A model generated the notes under the pieces. That model had not been told where the DNA came from. It did not search any database and worked only from the letters and a program-made list of their open reading frames with translations. DNA of 64,000 nt, taken from contig CANMTU010000001.1 of the NCBI GenBank assembly GCA_947501005.1, positions 186,001-250,000 on the forward strand, written 5' to 3'. Below, one piece after another: positions 8,395-16,595 of this stretch. The translations under genes were made by a program, and so were the position numbers. How positions within the stretch are numbered: position 1 is the stretch's first letter; the number at the start of each line of letters is the position of its first letter. Origin of the DNA: an uncultured Erythrobacter sp. GTDB lineage: Bacteria > Pseudomonadota > Alphaproteobacteria > Sphingomonadales > Sphingomonadaceae.

Positions 8395-9383
8395 GCGGCC
8401 TCGTGTGCGATATGGTTCAGCAAGCGATCGCCGGGGACGTCCGTCGCCATGATCCGGGGAAGGGCGAACCGGTCGTAATTGCCGCGGTCGACCGCTGCGC
8501 TCTCGGTGGAGACCGCCCAGGCAAAGCCCATCTCCGCCACAACCCGCGCGGTTGCAGGATCGAGGTCGCCATGGGGATAGGCGAAGCCGGTCATGGCGGT
8601 GCCGGCGATCTCCTCGCACGTCGCGAGGCTTTCCGAGATTTCGCGGCGGCGCTTTTCGATGGGCATGCTGGTGAGCGGTTGATGGGTCACGGCGTGAACC
8701 CCCATCTCGACCATCGGCGAACGCAGGGTGGCCAGTTCCGCCCGCGTCATCACCCGGTCCTCGCGGCCGGCCTTCGCTTCGCCCAGCGCCGCGCTGAGCC
8801 TAGCGACCAGCCGTTCGCGTTCCGCATCGTCGAGCCGCTGCAGCCGCGTCCACAGATCGTGATAGAGCTTTTCGCGTTCGCTGCGCGCCGGTTCCCATGT
8901 GCGCCAGGTCTGGCGAGGCTCCCAATCGTCGGCCGGGCCGAGGTCGAACGCCACCGTTTCGCCCTCGATCTCGATCTGCGCGGCGATCGGCTCGCGTGCG
9001 AGCAGGATCAACCGGGTCAGCTCGTCCCACCAAAACAGCTTCTCCGATCCCACCCAGCCGGTGGTGACGAGGACCGTCGCGGGAACCTGTTCCGCCTCGA
9101 GGACCGGCTTGGCCTGTTCGAGATTGTCGAGATATCCGTCATCGAACGTCAGCGCCACGGCATTGGCGGGCAGCGACCCCCGTTCCAGCCGGGCGACGAA
9201 TTCGTCCATCGCCAGGGGGGTGCGGCTGCGCTTCAGGGCTTGCAGCTGGCTGCGAAAATTGTCCGGTGAGACCGCCAGCCCCCAGGGATCGACCGGCGGC
9301 CTGGCGATCCGATGATACATCAGGATCACCGGCCGGGACCGGTTCCCGCGCAGCATCCGGCGAAGGCGCCCGCGAAGCGTCAC
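8391..9383 (-). CDS. Polysaccharide deacetylase (NodB/CE4 family), 330 aa
   Basis: Likely removes N- or O-acetyl groups from the glycan made by the neighbours, or is a cell-wall type deacetylase. It shows VILMYHRI, the metal/catalytic motif LTFDDGYLDN (DD pair), HAVTH (HxxxH metal ligands) and FAYPHGD. There is no signal peptide, so action on a lipid-linked intermediate or export by an atypical route is possible. The start is taken as GTG overlapping the upstream TGA (GTGA); an ATG nine codons later is the alternative. The family often sits with GT2 enzymes in exopolysaccharide clusters. Confidence 0.82.
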   Translation of the reverse strand: MTLRGRLRRMLRGNRSRPVILMYHRIARPPVDPWGLAVSPDNFRSQLQALKRSRTPLAMDEFVARLERGSLPANAVALTFDDGYLDNLEQAKPVLEAEQVPATVLVTTGWVGSEKLFWWDELTRLILLAREPIAAQIEIEGETVAFDLGPADDWEPRQTWRTWEPARSEREKLYHDLWTRLQRLDDAERERLVARLSAALGEAKAGREDRVMTRAELATLRSPMVEMGVHAVTHQPLTSMPIEKRRREISESLATCEEIAGTAMTGFAYPHGDLDPATARVVAEMGFAWAVSTESAAVDRGNYDRFALPRIMATDVPGDRLLNHIAHEAA

Positions 9384-10969
9384 CGTGCCCGCACCGCCCG
9401 CACGGTGACGACGACGGGATAGCATGTATCGGTCTGGTCGAGCCAGTTCCGGCGCACCTCCTCCAGGGCCATGCCTTGAACGAAGCACGTCGCCGCATAG
9501 GCATTGCCATGCGCTTCGACCGCGATGTTCTCCGCCCCGAACGCCTCGCCGAACAGGCGTTCGGCCGAACGATCGGTCAATGACCAGTACCAGGTCCCGC
9601 CCCATTCGCCGTGATCGACCGGCGAAATGCCCGGCACGGTCAGCAGCAGAACGCCCCCCGGCTTCAGGCTGGCCCGCAGGCGATCGACCGCGGCGGGCAT
9701 ATCGTAGATCAGGTGGAGCGTCTGGGTGATGACGAGGCAATCGAACGCATCGTCGGGCAGGATACCGGCCTGCGACAGGTCGCCGACCAGCGTGGCCCCT
9801 TCCGCCTCGGGATCGATATGCAGCACGTCCTGCTGCGTGATGCCGGTGCCGAATTCCTCGCAATAGGCCGCATCGCCGATTTCCAGCACGCGGCCGCGAA
9901 TATCGCTGGCATGGGTGCGGAGAAAGCTCTCGATGTAATAGCGATCGACGGGATTGCCGCGATCATATCCGAAATCGACACTGATCGGCCGGACATGATC
10001 GAGATCGCCCATTCTCACGTGGCCAAGCGGCGGGCGGGACGGGCGGCCAAGCAGCCGCTTGGCCCGGTGTTTGATCGTCGCGGGAAGCCGTGCGGCGACG
10101 CGCTTGCGCAGGCGGGTGAGCATTATGCCGCCGGTCGTTCTTGGTGAGGTGCGAAAGGCATCGAGATAGGCTTTCCTTCGTTTGGCCGCATCGGCGCCAT
10201 AGCGCGAACGATCCAGCATTTCCTCAACGTAGTATTGTCGCCAGTTCGCATCGCCTTGGCGCCATGCGCGTTCCAGGCCAATGCTCTTTGTCCGCGCAGC
10301 GGAATGCCGCGCCCGGACGCGCCGCACCCAGTCGAGCATCGAGCGGCTGTCGCCCGACATGTTCTCGCCGTGGATGCGATAATCGGCCACGAGTTCGGGA
10401 TGGTGGGCGATCGCATGTTCGCGCGCCAGCCGCAGATAGACGTCGTAATCCTCGCATTTGCGAAACGAAGTGTCGAACCCGCCCGCCAGCTCCAGCGTGG
10501 CGCGATCGTAGAGGACGGTGCCGTGCATCGCGATCCAGTTGCCGCGCAGCAGGTCGGCATAGGCATCGGCGCCGGTGGGCGCGAAGGATACGGGACCGAG
10601 AGGCTTTCCCTGCCGGTCGACCCGGCGATGCGCGCCGTAGACGAAGGCGGCGCCGGGATTGCCCGCGAGGCAGGCGGCGCTGCGTTCCAGCGCCTCCGGC
10701 GCCAGCAGGTCGTCGGCATCGAGGAACAGGATCGCCTCGTGCCGCGCATGCAGCAGTCCGGTGTTGCGCGCGGCGGACAGGCCGCCATTCTCCTGGCGGA
10801 TGAATTCCACGCCTTCGAACCGGGCGGCAATCCTTTCGGGATTGTCCCAGGATCCGTCATCGACAACTATTATCTGGTCGGCAGGTCGCGTTTGCGCGAT
10901 CACGCTGGCCAGCGCCTCGCCGAGGAAATGCGCCTGGTTATAGACGGCGATGGCAACGGTTATGCGAAT
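9380..10969 (-). CDS. GT2 glycosyltransferase fused to class I methyltransferase, ATT start proposed, 529 aa
   Basis: The N-terminal GT-A domain (about 1-230) opens with RITVAIAVYNQAHFLGEALA and has VVDDGS (about 35-40), ENGGLSAARNTG, LFLDADDLL and KCEDYDVYLRLA. A basic linker (about 280-320) leads to an SAM-dependent methyltransferase-like domain (about 325-529) with VLEIGDAAY as motif I, LHIDPE, DCLVITQTLHLIYD and LKPGGVLLLTVPG. The first ATG/GTG in frame (GTG at 10903) would delete the first beta strand. ATT at 10969, eight bases after AAGG, restores a normal GT2 N-terminus. In frame further up lies a 15-bp tandem repeat and then TAA at 11021-11023. It is the first gene of the leftward operon. 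Confidence 0.75.
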   Translation of the reverse strand: MRITVAIAVYNQAHFLGEALASVIAQTRPADQIIVVDDGSWDNPERIAARFEGVEFIRQENGGLSAARNTGLLHARHEAILFLDADDLLAPEALERSAACLAGNPGAAFVYGAHRRVDRQGKPLGPVSFAPTGADAYADLLRGNWIAMHGTVLYDRATLELAGGFDTSFRKCEDYDVYLRLAREHAIAHHPELVADYRIHGENMSGDSRSMLDWVRRVRARHSAARTKSIGLERAWRQGDANWRQYYVEEMLDRSRYGADAAKRRKAYLDAFRTSPRTTGGIMLTRLRKRVAARLPATIKHRAKRLLGRPSRPPLGHVRMGDLDHVRPISVDFGYDRGNPVDRYYIESFLRTHASDIRGRVLEIGDAAYCEEFGTGITQQDVLHIDPEAEGATLVGDLSQAGILPDDAFDCLVITQTLHLIYDMPAAVDRLRASLKPGGVLLLTVPGISPVDHGEWGGTWYWSLTDRSAERLFGEAFGAENIAVEAHGNAYAATCFVQGMALEEVRRNWLDQTDTCYPVVVTVRAVRAR

Positions 10970-10981
10970 GCGGGAGGCCTT

Positions 10982-11011
10982 ACGTGTGACGATGCTACGT
11001 GTGACAATGCT
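10982..11011. repeat. 15-bp tandem duplication in the leader of the GT2-methyltransferase gene
   Basis: Two adjacent copies of ACGTGTGACRATGCT differing at one base, between the proposed ATT start and the in-frame TAA. The length is a multiple of three, so copy number does not shift the frame. Confidence 0.8.
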
Positions 11012-11101
11012 TTTCTCGGGTTACCTTATATGACACATCGCGCAACGTGAACGCACCAATATCAATCGATAAACCTGTCGATGTGGCGGTGAGGAGGCAT
11101 C

Positions 11102-12949
11102 ATGGTGTCTGACCGGATAGCCTATGTGTTCTTTCCGATAGGCAAGGGGCATCGCGATACGATCATGCTCGACATCGGCCGCCCGTTCCTGTGGGCGATC
11201 CCGGTGGTGGTGGTGCTCGGCCTGCTCGGCGCGCTGCTCGAGGGGCTGGGCATCGGTTTGCTGGTGCCGCTGATGTATGTCAGCCTGTCGCAAACCATTC
11301 CCGACAATATTCCGACCCTCCTGCGCCCGCTGGCCGAACTCACCCGGTCTTTCGATCCGGATGTGCGGCTGCTCTATATCGGCGGTGTGATCCTTGCTTT
11401 GATCCTGCTCAAGGCCTTCGTGATCATCGCCAACGCCAACCTCCTCGCCGCGATCGACGGGCGGGTGGGGCACCGCATTCGGCGCAAGCTGGCGGCGCAT
11501 CTCCTGCGCACGGACTACCCCTATTTCCTGCAGCACGACGCTGCGGACCTGGTCAATCTGGTCGCCACCGATTCGTGGCGGGCCAGCGAGGCGACGCGGC
11601 ATATCTTCCGGCTGGTGGCGGCGACCGCCGCGCTGCTGGTGTTCGGCACCTTCCTGTGCCTGATCGAGTGGCGATTGTTCCTCATGGTCGGGGCGGGGGT
11701 GTTGCTGATCCGCGCCGGGCAGTCCTTCTACAGCCGGCGCGTTCGCAAGAAGAGCGTGTGGGTCAGCCGCGCGAACGAGACGCTGGCGCAGCGCATGCTG
11801 CATCTCGTCACCGGCGTGCGGATCATGCGCGTGTTCGGCCGCGACCGGTATGAAAAGGCACGGTTCGACGAAGCATCGGAAGATGTCAGGCGCGCCATGT
11901 TCGAGATCGAGCGGGCGACCCTGGTGGTCGGGCCGATCTTCGAATTCTGCCTCGCGTTGCTGCTCGTCGCGACATTGCTCGCATCGACGAGGCTGGGCGT
12001 GGAACTGCCGGTGACGGCCGCATTCCTCGTTCTGTTGTATCGCCTCCAACCGCATCTGCGCACGGTGAGCGAGGCGCGGGTGGGTCTCGCATCGTTGCAG
12101 GGCTCGATCGACGTGGTCGCCCGATTGCTCCATCGTCCGGTCTCGCCCGCCGAAAGCGCGGCGACCGATACGGCGGAGCAGCCGGCCGGTGCGGCGCGTC
12201 CGGTCCCGGCAGGGGCCTCGATCCACTTCGAAAACGTGTCCTACCGCTTCCCCGGCAGCGACCGGGGCGGCATGGCCCTGCGCGAAGCCAGTTTCTCGAT
12301 CCCGCACGGGCGCACGACCGCGCTGATCGGCCGTTCGGGCGCGGGCAAGACGACGATCGTCAATCTGCTGTGCCGCCTGCTCGAACCGAGCGAGGGCCGG
12401 ATCCGGGTCGGCGAGGACGATCTGGATACGCTGGACATCGTCGCATGGCGCCGCCAGATCGCCCTGGCCGGGCAGGACATCGACCTCATCGAAGGCACGA
12501 TTCGCGAAAATCTGATTTACGGCTGCCCCGACGCGTCGGACGAGGACATCTACGAAGCCGCGCGCGTCGCCGACGTGCTCGAACTGGTGCAGGGATTGCC
12601 GCAGGGGCTCGATACCTCGGTGACGACGCGCGGCCTCAACCTTTCCGGGGGGCAGCGCCAGCGCCTGGGTCTTGCGCGGGCGTTGTTGCGCCGTCCCGAG
12701 CTGCTTATCCTCGACGAGGCGACCAATGCGGTCGACGGCGTATCGGAAACCGCGATCATACGCTTGCTGCAAGACAGTCGCTGGTTCGAGACCGGGCTGA
12801 TCATCAGCCATCGCCGCAGCACGCTGGCCGCCTGCGATTACGGCATCGTCCTGCAGGATGGCGGGGTGGTCGAACAGGGGGCATTCGCCTCGCTGGACTA
12901 TGTCGACCGGATGGAAGCGCCGTTCGTCTCGGGAGAGGGCGTGCAGTGA
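11102..12949 (+). CDS. One-piece ABC exporter (permease plus ATPase), 615 aa
   Basis: Type IV ABC half-transporter with six membrane helices (about residues 30-310) and a C-terminal ATPase (about 375-610). Walker A GRSGAGKT is at 410-417, AGQD Q-loop near 456-459, LSGGQ at 514-518, LLILDE Walker B at about 534-539, and His570 in ISHR. It works as a homodimer. Being next to the GT operon and in a cluster without Wzx or Wzy, it is a good candidate to flip or export the lipid-linked glycan (MsbA/PglK style). GAGGAGG lies four bases before ATG. Transcription is divergent from the GT2 operon across a region of about 130 bases. Confidence 0.87.
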   Translation: MVSDRIAYVFFPIGKGHRDTIMLDIGRPFLWAIPVVVVLGLLGALLEGLGIGLLVPLMYVSLSQTIPDNIPTLLRPLAELTRSFDPDVRLLYIGGVILALILLKAFVIIANANLLAAIDGRVGHRIRRKLAAHLLRTDYPYFLQHDAADLVNLVATDSWRASEATRHIFRLVAATAALLVFGTFLCLIEWRLFLMVGAGVLLIRAGQSFYSRRVRKKSVWVSRANETLAQRMLHLVTGVRIMRVFGRDRYEKARFDEASEDVRRAMFEIERATLVVGPIFEFCLALLLVATLLASTRLGVELPVTAAFLVLLYRLQPHLRTVSEARVGLASLQGSIDVVARLLHRPVSPAESAATDTAEQPAGAARPVPAGASIHFENVSYRFPGSDRGGMALREASFSIPHGRTTALIGRSGAGKTTIVNLLCRLLEPSEGRIRVGEDDLDTLDIVAWRRQIALAGQDIDLIEGTIRENLIYGCPDASDEDIYEAARVADVLELVQGLPQGLDTSVTTRGLNLSGGQRQRLGLARALLRRPELLILDEATNAVDGVSETAIIRLLQDSRWFETGLIISHRRSTLAACDYGIVLQDGGVVEQGAFASLDYVDRMEAPFVSGEGVQ

Positions 12950-14019
12950 TTCGCCGGAGGCTGAAGCGCATGATAAGGCGATGGCGGAACGACCCCAGGG
13001 CGGCGCTGCGAGACGCCCGCGACCGGCTGGACAAACGCGATTTCGTCCAGTTCGGGCTGCGCCGCGCGGTGGTGCCTTTCAGGGTCCGCCATCATTCCGG
13101 TCCGCGCCGGATCGCGGGTGGGGCAGACCAGCCGATCGTCTTCTGCCTCCTGCGCAACGGGATGGCTTGGATCGAGGCGTTCCTGCACCATCACCGCGAA
13201 ATGGGATTCGAACGCTTCGTCTTTCTCGACAACGGTTCGACCGACGGAACCCTCGAGACGCTGGAACGGGAGGACGGCGTCACCCTCCTGCGCACCGCGG
13301 CGCCGTATCGCGCCTACGAAAACACGCTCAAACGCTATCTGGTGGATCGCTTCGGGCGCGACCGGTGGTGCCTGTTCGTGGATATCGACGAGCAGTTCGA
13401 CTGGCCCCTGCGGGATAGCGTGAAGCTCGATTCGCTGGTCCGGTACCTGCAGCGATCCGGTGCGAATTGCATGATCACTCACATGCTCGACATGTTCTCG
13501 GAGCGTGCCATGGGCGATCTCGATGTGCGCGGGCAAACCGATTTCCTGACGATCTTTCCGTTCTACGAACTGGCGAATATCCGGCGCGAGACCTATAATT
13601 TCGGCAACATCGCGCCGATCGCCATGCATTACGGCGGCATCCGCAAGGCGCTGTTCGGCACGGATAACGGCCTTACAAAAGTGTCTTTCTTCCGCAACGT
13701 GCGCGGCCTCGCCCCGTTCACCGAATGGCATCACGTGAAGAAAGGGCGATTCGCCGATATTTCCGGGGTCCTGTTCCACTTCCCGTTCGAAGCGGGGTTC
13801 GCCGAGAAGGTCCGCGATGCGATCGCAACCGGGCGGTACGGCTATCACACGACCGGGGAATACGTCGCCTATGGAAGCGGAGGCGATGTCGCTGCGCTAT
13901 CGATACGAAGCGAGGACGCAATTCGCTTTTCCAGGACCGACGAGTTGGTAACGCGTGGGTTTCTCACCGTGTCCGATGCATATCGTCGGTACGCCGATGG
14001 GGTGGATTGCGCGGAGTAA
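12946..14019 (+). CDS. Glycosyltransferase of the PF13704-like GT2 group, 357 aa
   Basis: After a basic N-terminus (RRRLKRMIRRWR) comes IVFCLLRNGMAWIEAFLHHH, FVFLDNGSTDGT and a DIDE motif in CLFVDIDEQFDWP, then HMLDMFSERAMGDLD and WHHVKKGRF. This pattern fits the Glyco_tranf_2_4 group found in capsule and exopolysaccharide loci. It starts at GTG overlapping the transporter's TGA (GTGA); ATG eight codons later is the alternative. Coupling to the exporter suggests it acts on the exported glycan or its carrier. Confidence 0.78.
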   Translation: MIRRRLKRMIRRWRNDPRAALRDARDRLDKRDFVQFGLRRAVVPFRVRHHSGPRRIAGGADQPIVFCLLRNGMAWIEAFLHHHREMGFERFVFLDNGSTDGTLETLEREDGVTLLRTAAPYRAYENTLKRYLVDRFGRDRWCLFVDIDEQFDWPLRDSVKLDSLVRYLQRSGANCMITHMLDMFSERAMGDLDVRGQTDFLTIFPFYELANIRRETYNFGNIAPIAMHYGGIRKALFGTDNGLTKVSFFRNVRGLAPFTEWHHVKKGRFADISGVLFHFPFEAGFAEKVRDAIATGRYGYHTTGEYVAYGSGGDVAALSIRSEDAIRFSRTDELVTRGFLTVSDAYRRYADGVDCAE

Positions 14020-14070
14020 GCGTTAACCGTTGTGGTTTGGAAGAGTAGCCGGTGTGGGCGGCATGCGCAT

Positions 14071-14114
14071 TAAAGTAAATGCCTCGAAAAATCGCGAGGC
14101 GTATTAACTTTAAG
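14071..14114. repeat. Long imperfect AT-ended inverted repeat
   Basis: Arms TTAAAGTAAATGCCTCG and CGAGGCGTATTAACTTTAA pair with two one-base bulges around an 8-base loop. It sits 50 bases after the exporter/glycosyltransferase operon. It could be a terminator without a T run, an operator or a remnant terminal repeat. Confidence 0.55.
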
Positions 14115-14183
14115 AGAGGCAACCAGGCCAATCTACAACAATAGGGTTACCTATTTCAAGCGGCCGAATGGTTGCGGCGCAAA

Positions 14184-14210
14184 GAAAAGCCCCGAGCATC
14201 GGGGCTTTTC
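14184..14210. terminator. Strong bidirectional terminator
   Basis: A perfect 12-bp stem GAAAAGCCCCGA / TCGGGGCTTTTC with loop GCA. Read leftward it ends the 16-codon ORF at 14219-14269; read rightward it could end the polysaccharide operon. Confidence 0.85.
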
Positions 14211-14218
14211 TATTCAAA

Positions 14219-14269
14219 TCAACGGCTACCGAAGATTTTGCCGAAATAGCCCCAGAAGCTATAATCCAT
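14219..14269 (-). CDS. Possible 16-aa aromatic microprotein
   Basis: A 17-codon frame reads MDYSFWGYFGKIFGSR and stops nine bases before a strong terminator. AGGGGAAG lies about five bases upstream of ATG, and a TAGCAC/GTGCTA inverted repeat is just beyond that. The peptide is aromatic and amphipathic with two basic residues, so it could sit at a membrane. It follows the CHASE2-EAL gene by 70 bases on the same strand, so it may be the last cistron of that transcript. It is not recognised; evidence is ribosome site plus terminator only. Confidence 0.45.
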   Translation of the reverse strand: MDYSFWGYFGKIFGSR

Positions 14270-14284
14270 GGTTCTTCCCCTGTT

Positions 14285-14302
14285 TAGCACGTTAATGTGC
14301 TA
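14285..14302. promoter_or_regulatory. Inverted repeat before the microprotein
   Basis: TAGCAC-gttaat-GTGCTA, a perfect 6-bp palindrome with 6-base spacer, 15 bases before the microprotein ATG. It could be an operator or a small leader hairpin. Confidence 0.4.
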
Positions 14303-14339
14303 CCAGGAGGTTTAACGAATTCTAAAGGTTAAGCAATCC

Positions 14340-16595
14340 CTAAGCGGCGAATTTTTTGCCCGCCATCATCTTCCCGATTTCGGTCGCTGGTACCGCAGCG
14401 GAGAAGAGGTAACCTTGTGCGGCAAGGCAGCCCATCTCACATAGCAATTTGGCCGCTCCCTCCGTTTCTACGCCCTCAGCAACGACGCGCCTCCCGAGAT
14501 CGCTTGCCATTTCAATCGCGTGCTTCACGATTGAACGGTCTTCTTGAGAATATTCCAGGTCCATAATAAAGGATCGGTCAATCTTTATTTCGCTGCTGGG
14601 CAAGTGGCGTAGGTATTCAAGGCTGGAGCTCCCGGTTCCAAAGTCGTCGAGGGAAACCTGAACGCCAAGTTTCTGAATTCCTAAAAGTACCTGATCGATC
14701 AATTGCCTGCTGATCGGCTTTGATTCAGTAATTTCGAGAATGAGGTTCTGAGGATTCATATCATATTGCGTCAATAACACTTTGATACGACTAAAGATCG
14801 GTTCGTTCTGCAACGACACGGGCGAGATATTGATAGCGATGGTGAAGTCGCGATCAACGTCGATAAACTTCCGGCAATCGCGTAAGGCAGTTTCGAGCGT
14901 GTACAATGTGAGATCGTCAATGCGGTTATGCGCTTCTGCGAGTGCAACGACCTGCTCAGGATCGACATAGCCACGCTCGGGGTGGGTCCAGCGCAGCAGA
15001 GCCTCAACGCCTATGATTCCCCTGTCTGCTAGATTGATCTTTGGTTGATAGCGGATTTCAACGCTGTTGTTCTGCATGGCTTCGTCGAGCTTGGACAGGA
15101 GCTGGAGCCGCCATTCGCGATCCTCCAGTTCGACGGGTTCGCTTACGACCAGGATGCGGCCGCCGCGGGCCGCGTCCTCGGCGCACTGCAAAGCCATCTC
15201 GATTCGCTGACGCGTATCGAGGTCGTGATTGTCGTCGATGCCAATATTGACATTCATATCGACAGTTGCCGAACCGCGAAACGCTAGGCCTGCGCGAAAC
15301 AGGGAATGTAATCCAAAAGCATGTGCTTCAAGCGTCGGCCCGGGCAATTTCGGCCGCAGCCAAACCAGCGTATCTCTCTCGAACGCGAAGGCGGCGTCCT
15401 TTTCGGTCGTCGAAAGCCTACGAATGACGGCGTCGAGCAAAAATCGTATATCACGCGAGGATGCCTCGGCTGCGATAGTAGAAAAATTGCGAATTTTTAA
15501 AGCAATCACGTCGCTGTCATAAATAGAATCGTTCTGTTTCAAAGCGTCGATGTGCAAAAGGCTGGTGCCGTCATGATGAACCTTGCGGTACAGTCGATGA
15601 AGGCGAAACCATCCAATTCCTAAGCAGCTCACCGCCGGAACGATATCGACACTGTAAACTGTCGAGTCGAGAAGGAAAGGAAATAGGAAAATTGCAGTTA
15701 GACTAAAACAGGCGGGTCGCCAGATGTTTCGAGAACGCAATGAAAGAAGGGCCAGAACAAAGCAGGCAATCACAAAGGGAAGAAGCCAGCCTAAGTCGAT
15801 CGGAAAGCCGGCTTTAAGCGTCTCTGCTGCCAACACATGAAAAAAGACGCCCGGTGCGAATTCACCCATTGGAAGCTGATGATAGTCATTATTATCCAAG
15901 TTGGTTGGCGCAATTATGACATCTTTTCCACGTACCACAGAATCGGGTGCTTCAGAGCTCAAAACCGAGACATAACTGATCGTCGGTATCGTCCGGTAAT
16001 TGATTGCAAAGTCCGGTCTAAACATTCCGCCGGCGCCTTTGAAATTTGCCAACTCAGCACACATCGATCGTTGCGATCTATCCCCCAAAACAGAATGGGT
16101 AGGGAAGCGCGTTGAAAGACTGAATGGTGCCGCTTCACCATGCAAAGACACGATACTCACTTTGTCGCGAAAGTAGGAATGCGGCAATAATTCTAGATGC
16201 TTCCGGCCATCGTTATCGATGGCCGGCGCACCACCAATAAAGACACGGTCACGATGTTTTACGAGCGTGTTCAAAAACCGCTCATCCGCCTGTTTCGTCG
16301 TCCGGTTGGAAAAGGCGAAATCGAAGAACACGCGCTTGGCCCCCGCTGCCAGGAGCGTTTCCACCACCTGGGCGTCCTGATCGCGCCGAGTCTTTTCCTG
16401 ACCGAGGGTGTTGAGCGTCCTGTCGTCCACCGCCACGACCACGATGCTCTGATCGGCCGGGCGTTCCCTTACGGCGGCACGCACGGCACGATAGGCGTCC
16501 TCCGCCGGCAGGGCGAACTGGATCATGCCCATCACCGCCGTGACGAGGATGGTCGTCAGGACGATTCGCAGGCGAAGGATTCTCAGCTTCGTCAT
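14340..16595 (-). CDS. CHASE2 sensor with EAL phosphodiesterase domain, 751 aa
   Basis: An N-terminal membrane helix (about 10-27) and periplasmic CHASE2 domain (about 30-260) are followed by three membrane helices (about 268-331). A degenerate GGDEF-like region comes next (about 360-485, no GG(D/E)EF motif seen) and then an EAL domain (about 495-748). The catalytic set looks intact: EAL at 531-533, EITES, DDFGTG at 650-655, KIDRSF and EGVET at about 707-711. It therefore probably hydrolyses c-di-GMP in response to an outside signal. Neighbouring polysaccharide genes are plausible targets. GC is high over the first 110 codons and clearly lower over the rest. Confidence 0.87.
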   Translation of the reverse strand: MTKLRILRLRIVLTTILVTAVMGMIQFALPAEDAYRAVRAAVRERPADQSIVVVAVDDRTLNTLGQEKTRRDQDAQVVETLLAAGAKRVFFDFAFSNRTTKQADERFLNTLVKHRDRVFIGGAPAIDNDGRKHLELLPHSYFRDKVSIVSLHGEAAPFSLSTRFPTHSVLGDRSQRSMCAELANFKGAGGMFRPDFAINYRTIPTISYVSVLSSEAPDSVVRGKDVIIAPTNLDNNDYHQLPMGEFAPGVFFHVLAAETLKAGFPIDLGWLLPFVIACFVLALLSLRSRNIWRPACFSLTAIFLFPFLLDSTVYSVDIVPAVSCLGIGWFRLHRLYRKVHHDGTSLLHIDALKQNDSIYDSDVIALKIRNFSTIAAEASSRDIRFLLDAVIRRLSTTEKDAAFAFERDTLVWLRPKLPGPTLEAHAFGLHSLFRAGLAFRGSATVDMNVNIGIDDNHDLDTRQRIEMALQCAEDAARGGRILVVSEPVELEDREWRLQLLSKLDEAMQNNSVEIRYQPKINLADRGIIGVEALLRWTHPERGYVDPEQVVALAEAHNRIDDLTLYTLETALRDCRKFIDVDRDFTIAINISPVSLQNEPIFSRIKVLLTQYDMNPQNLILEITESKPISRQLIDQVLLGIQKLGVQVSLDDFGTGSSSLEYLRHLPSSEIKIDRSFIMDLEYSQEDRSIVKHAIEMASDLGRRVVAEGVETEGAAKLLCEMGCLAAQGYLFSAAVPATEIGKMMAGKKFAA

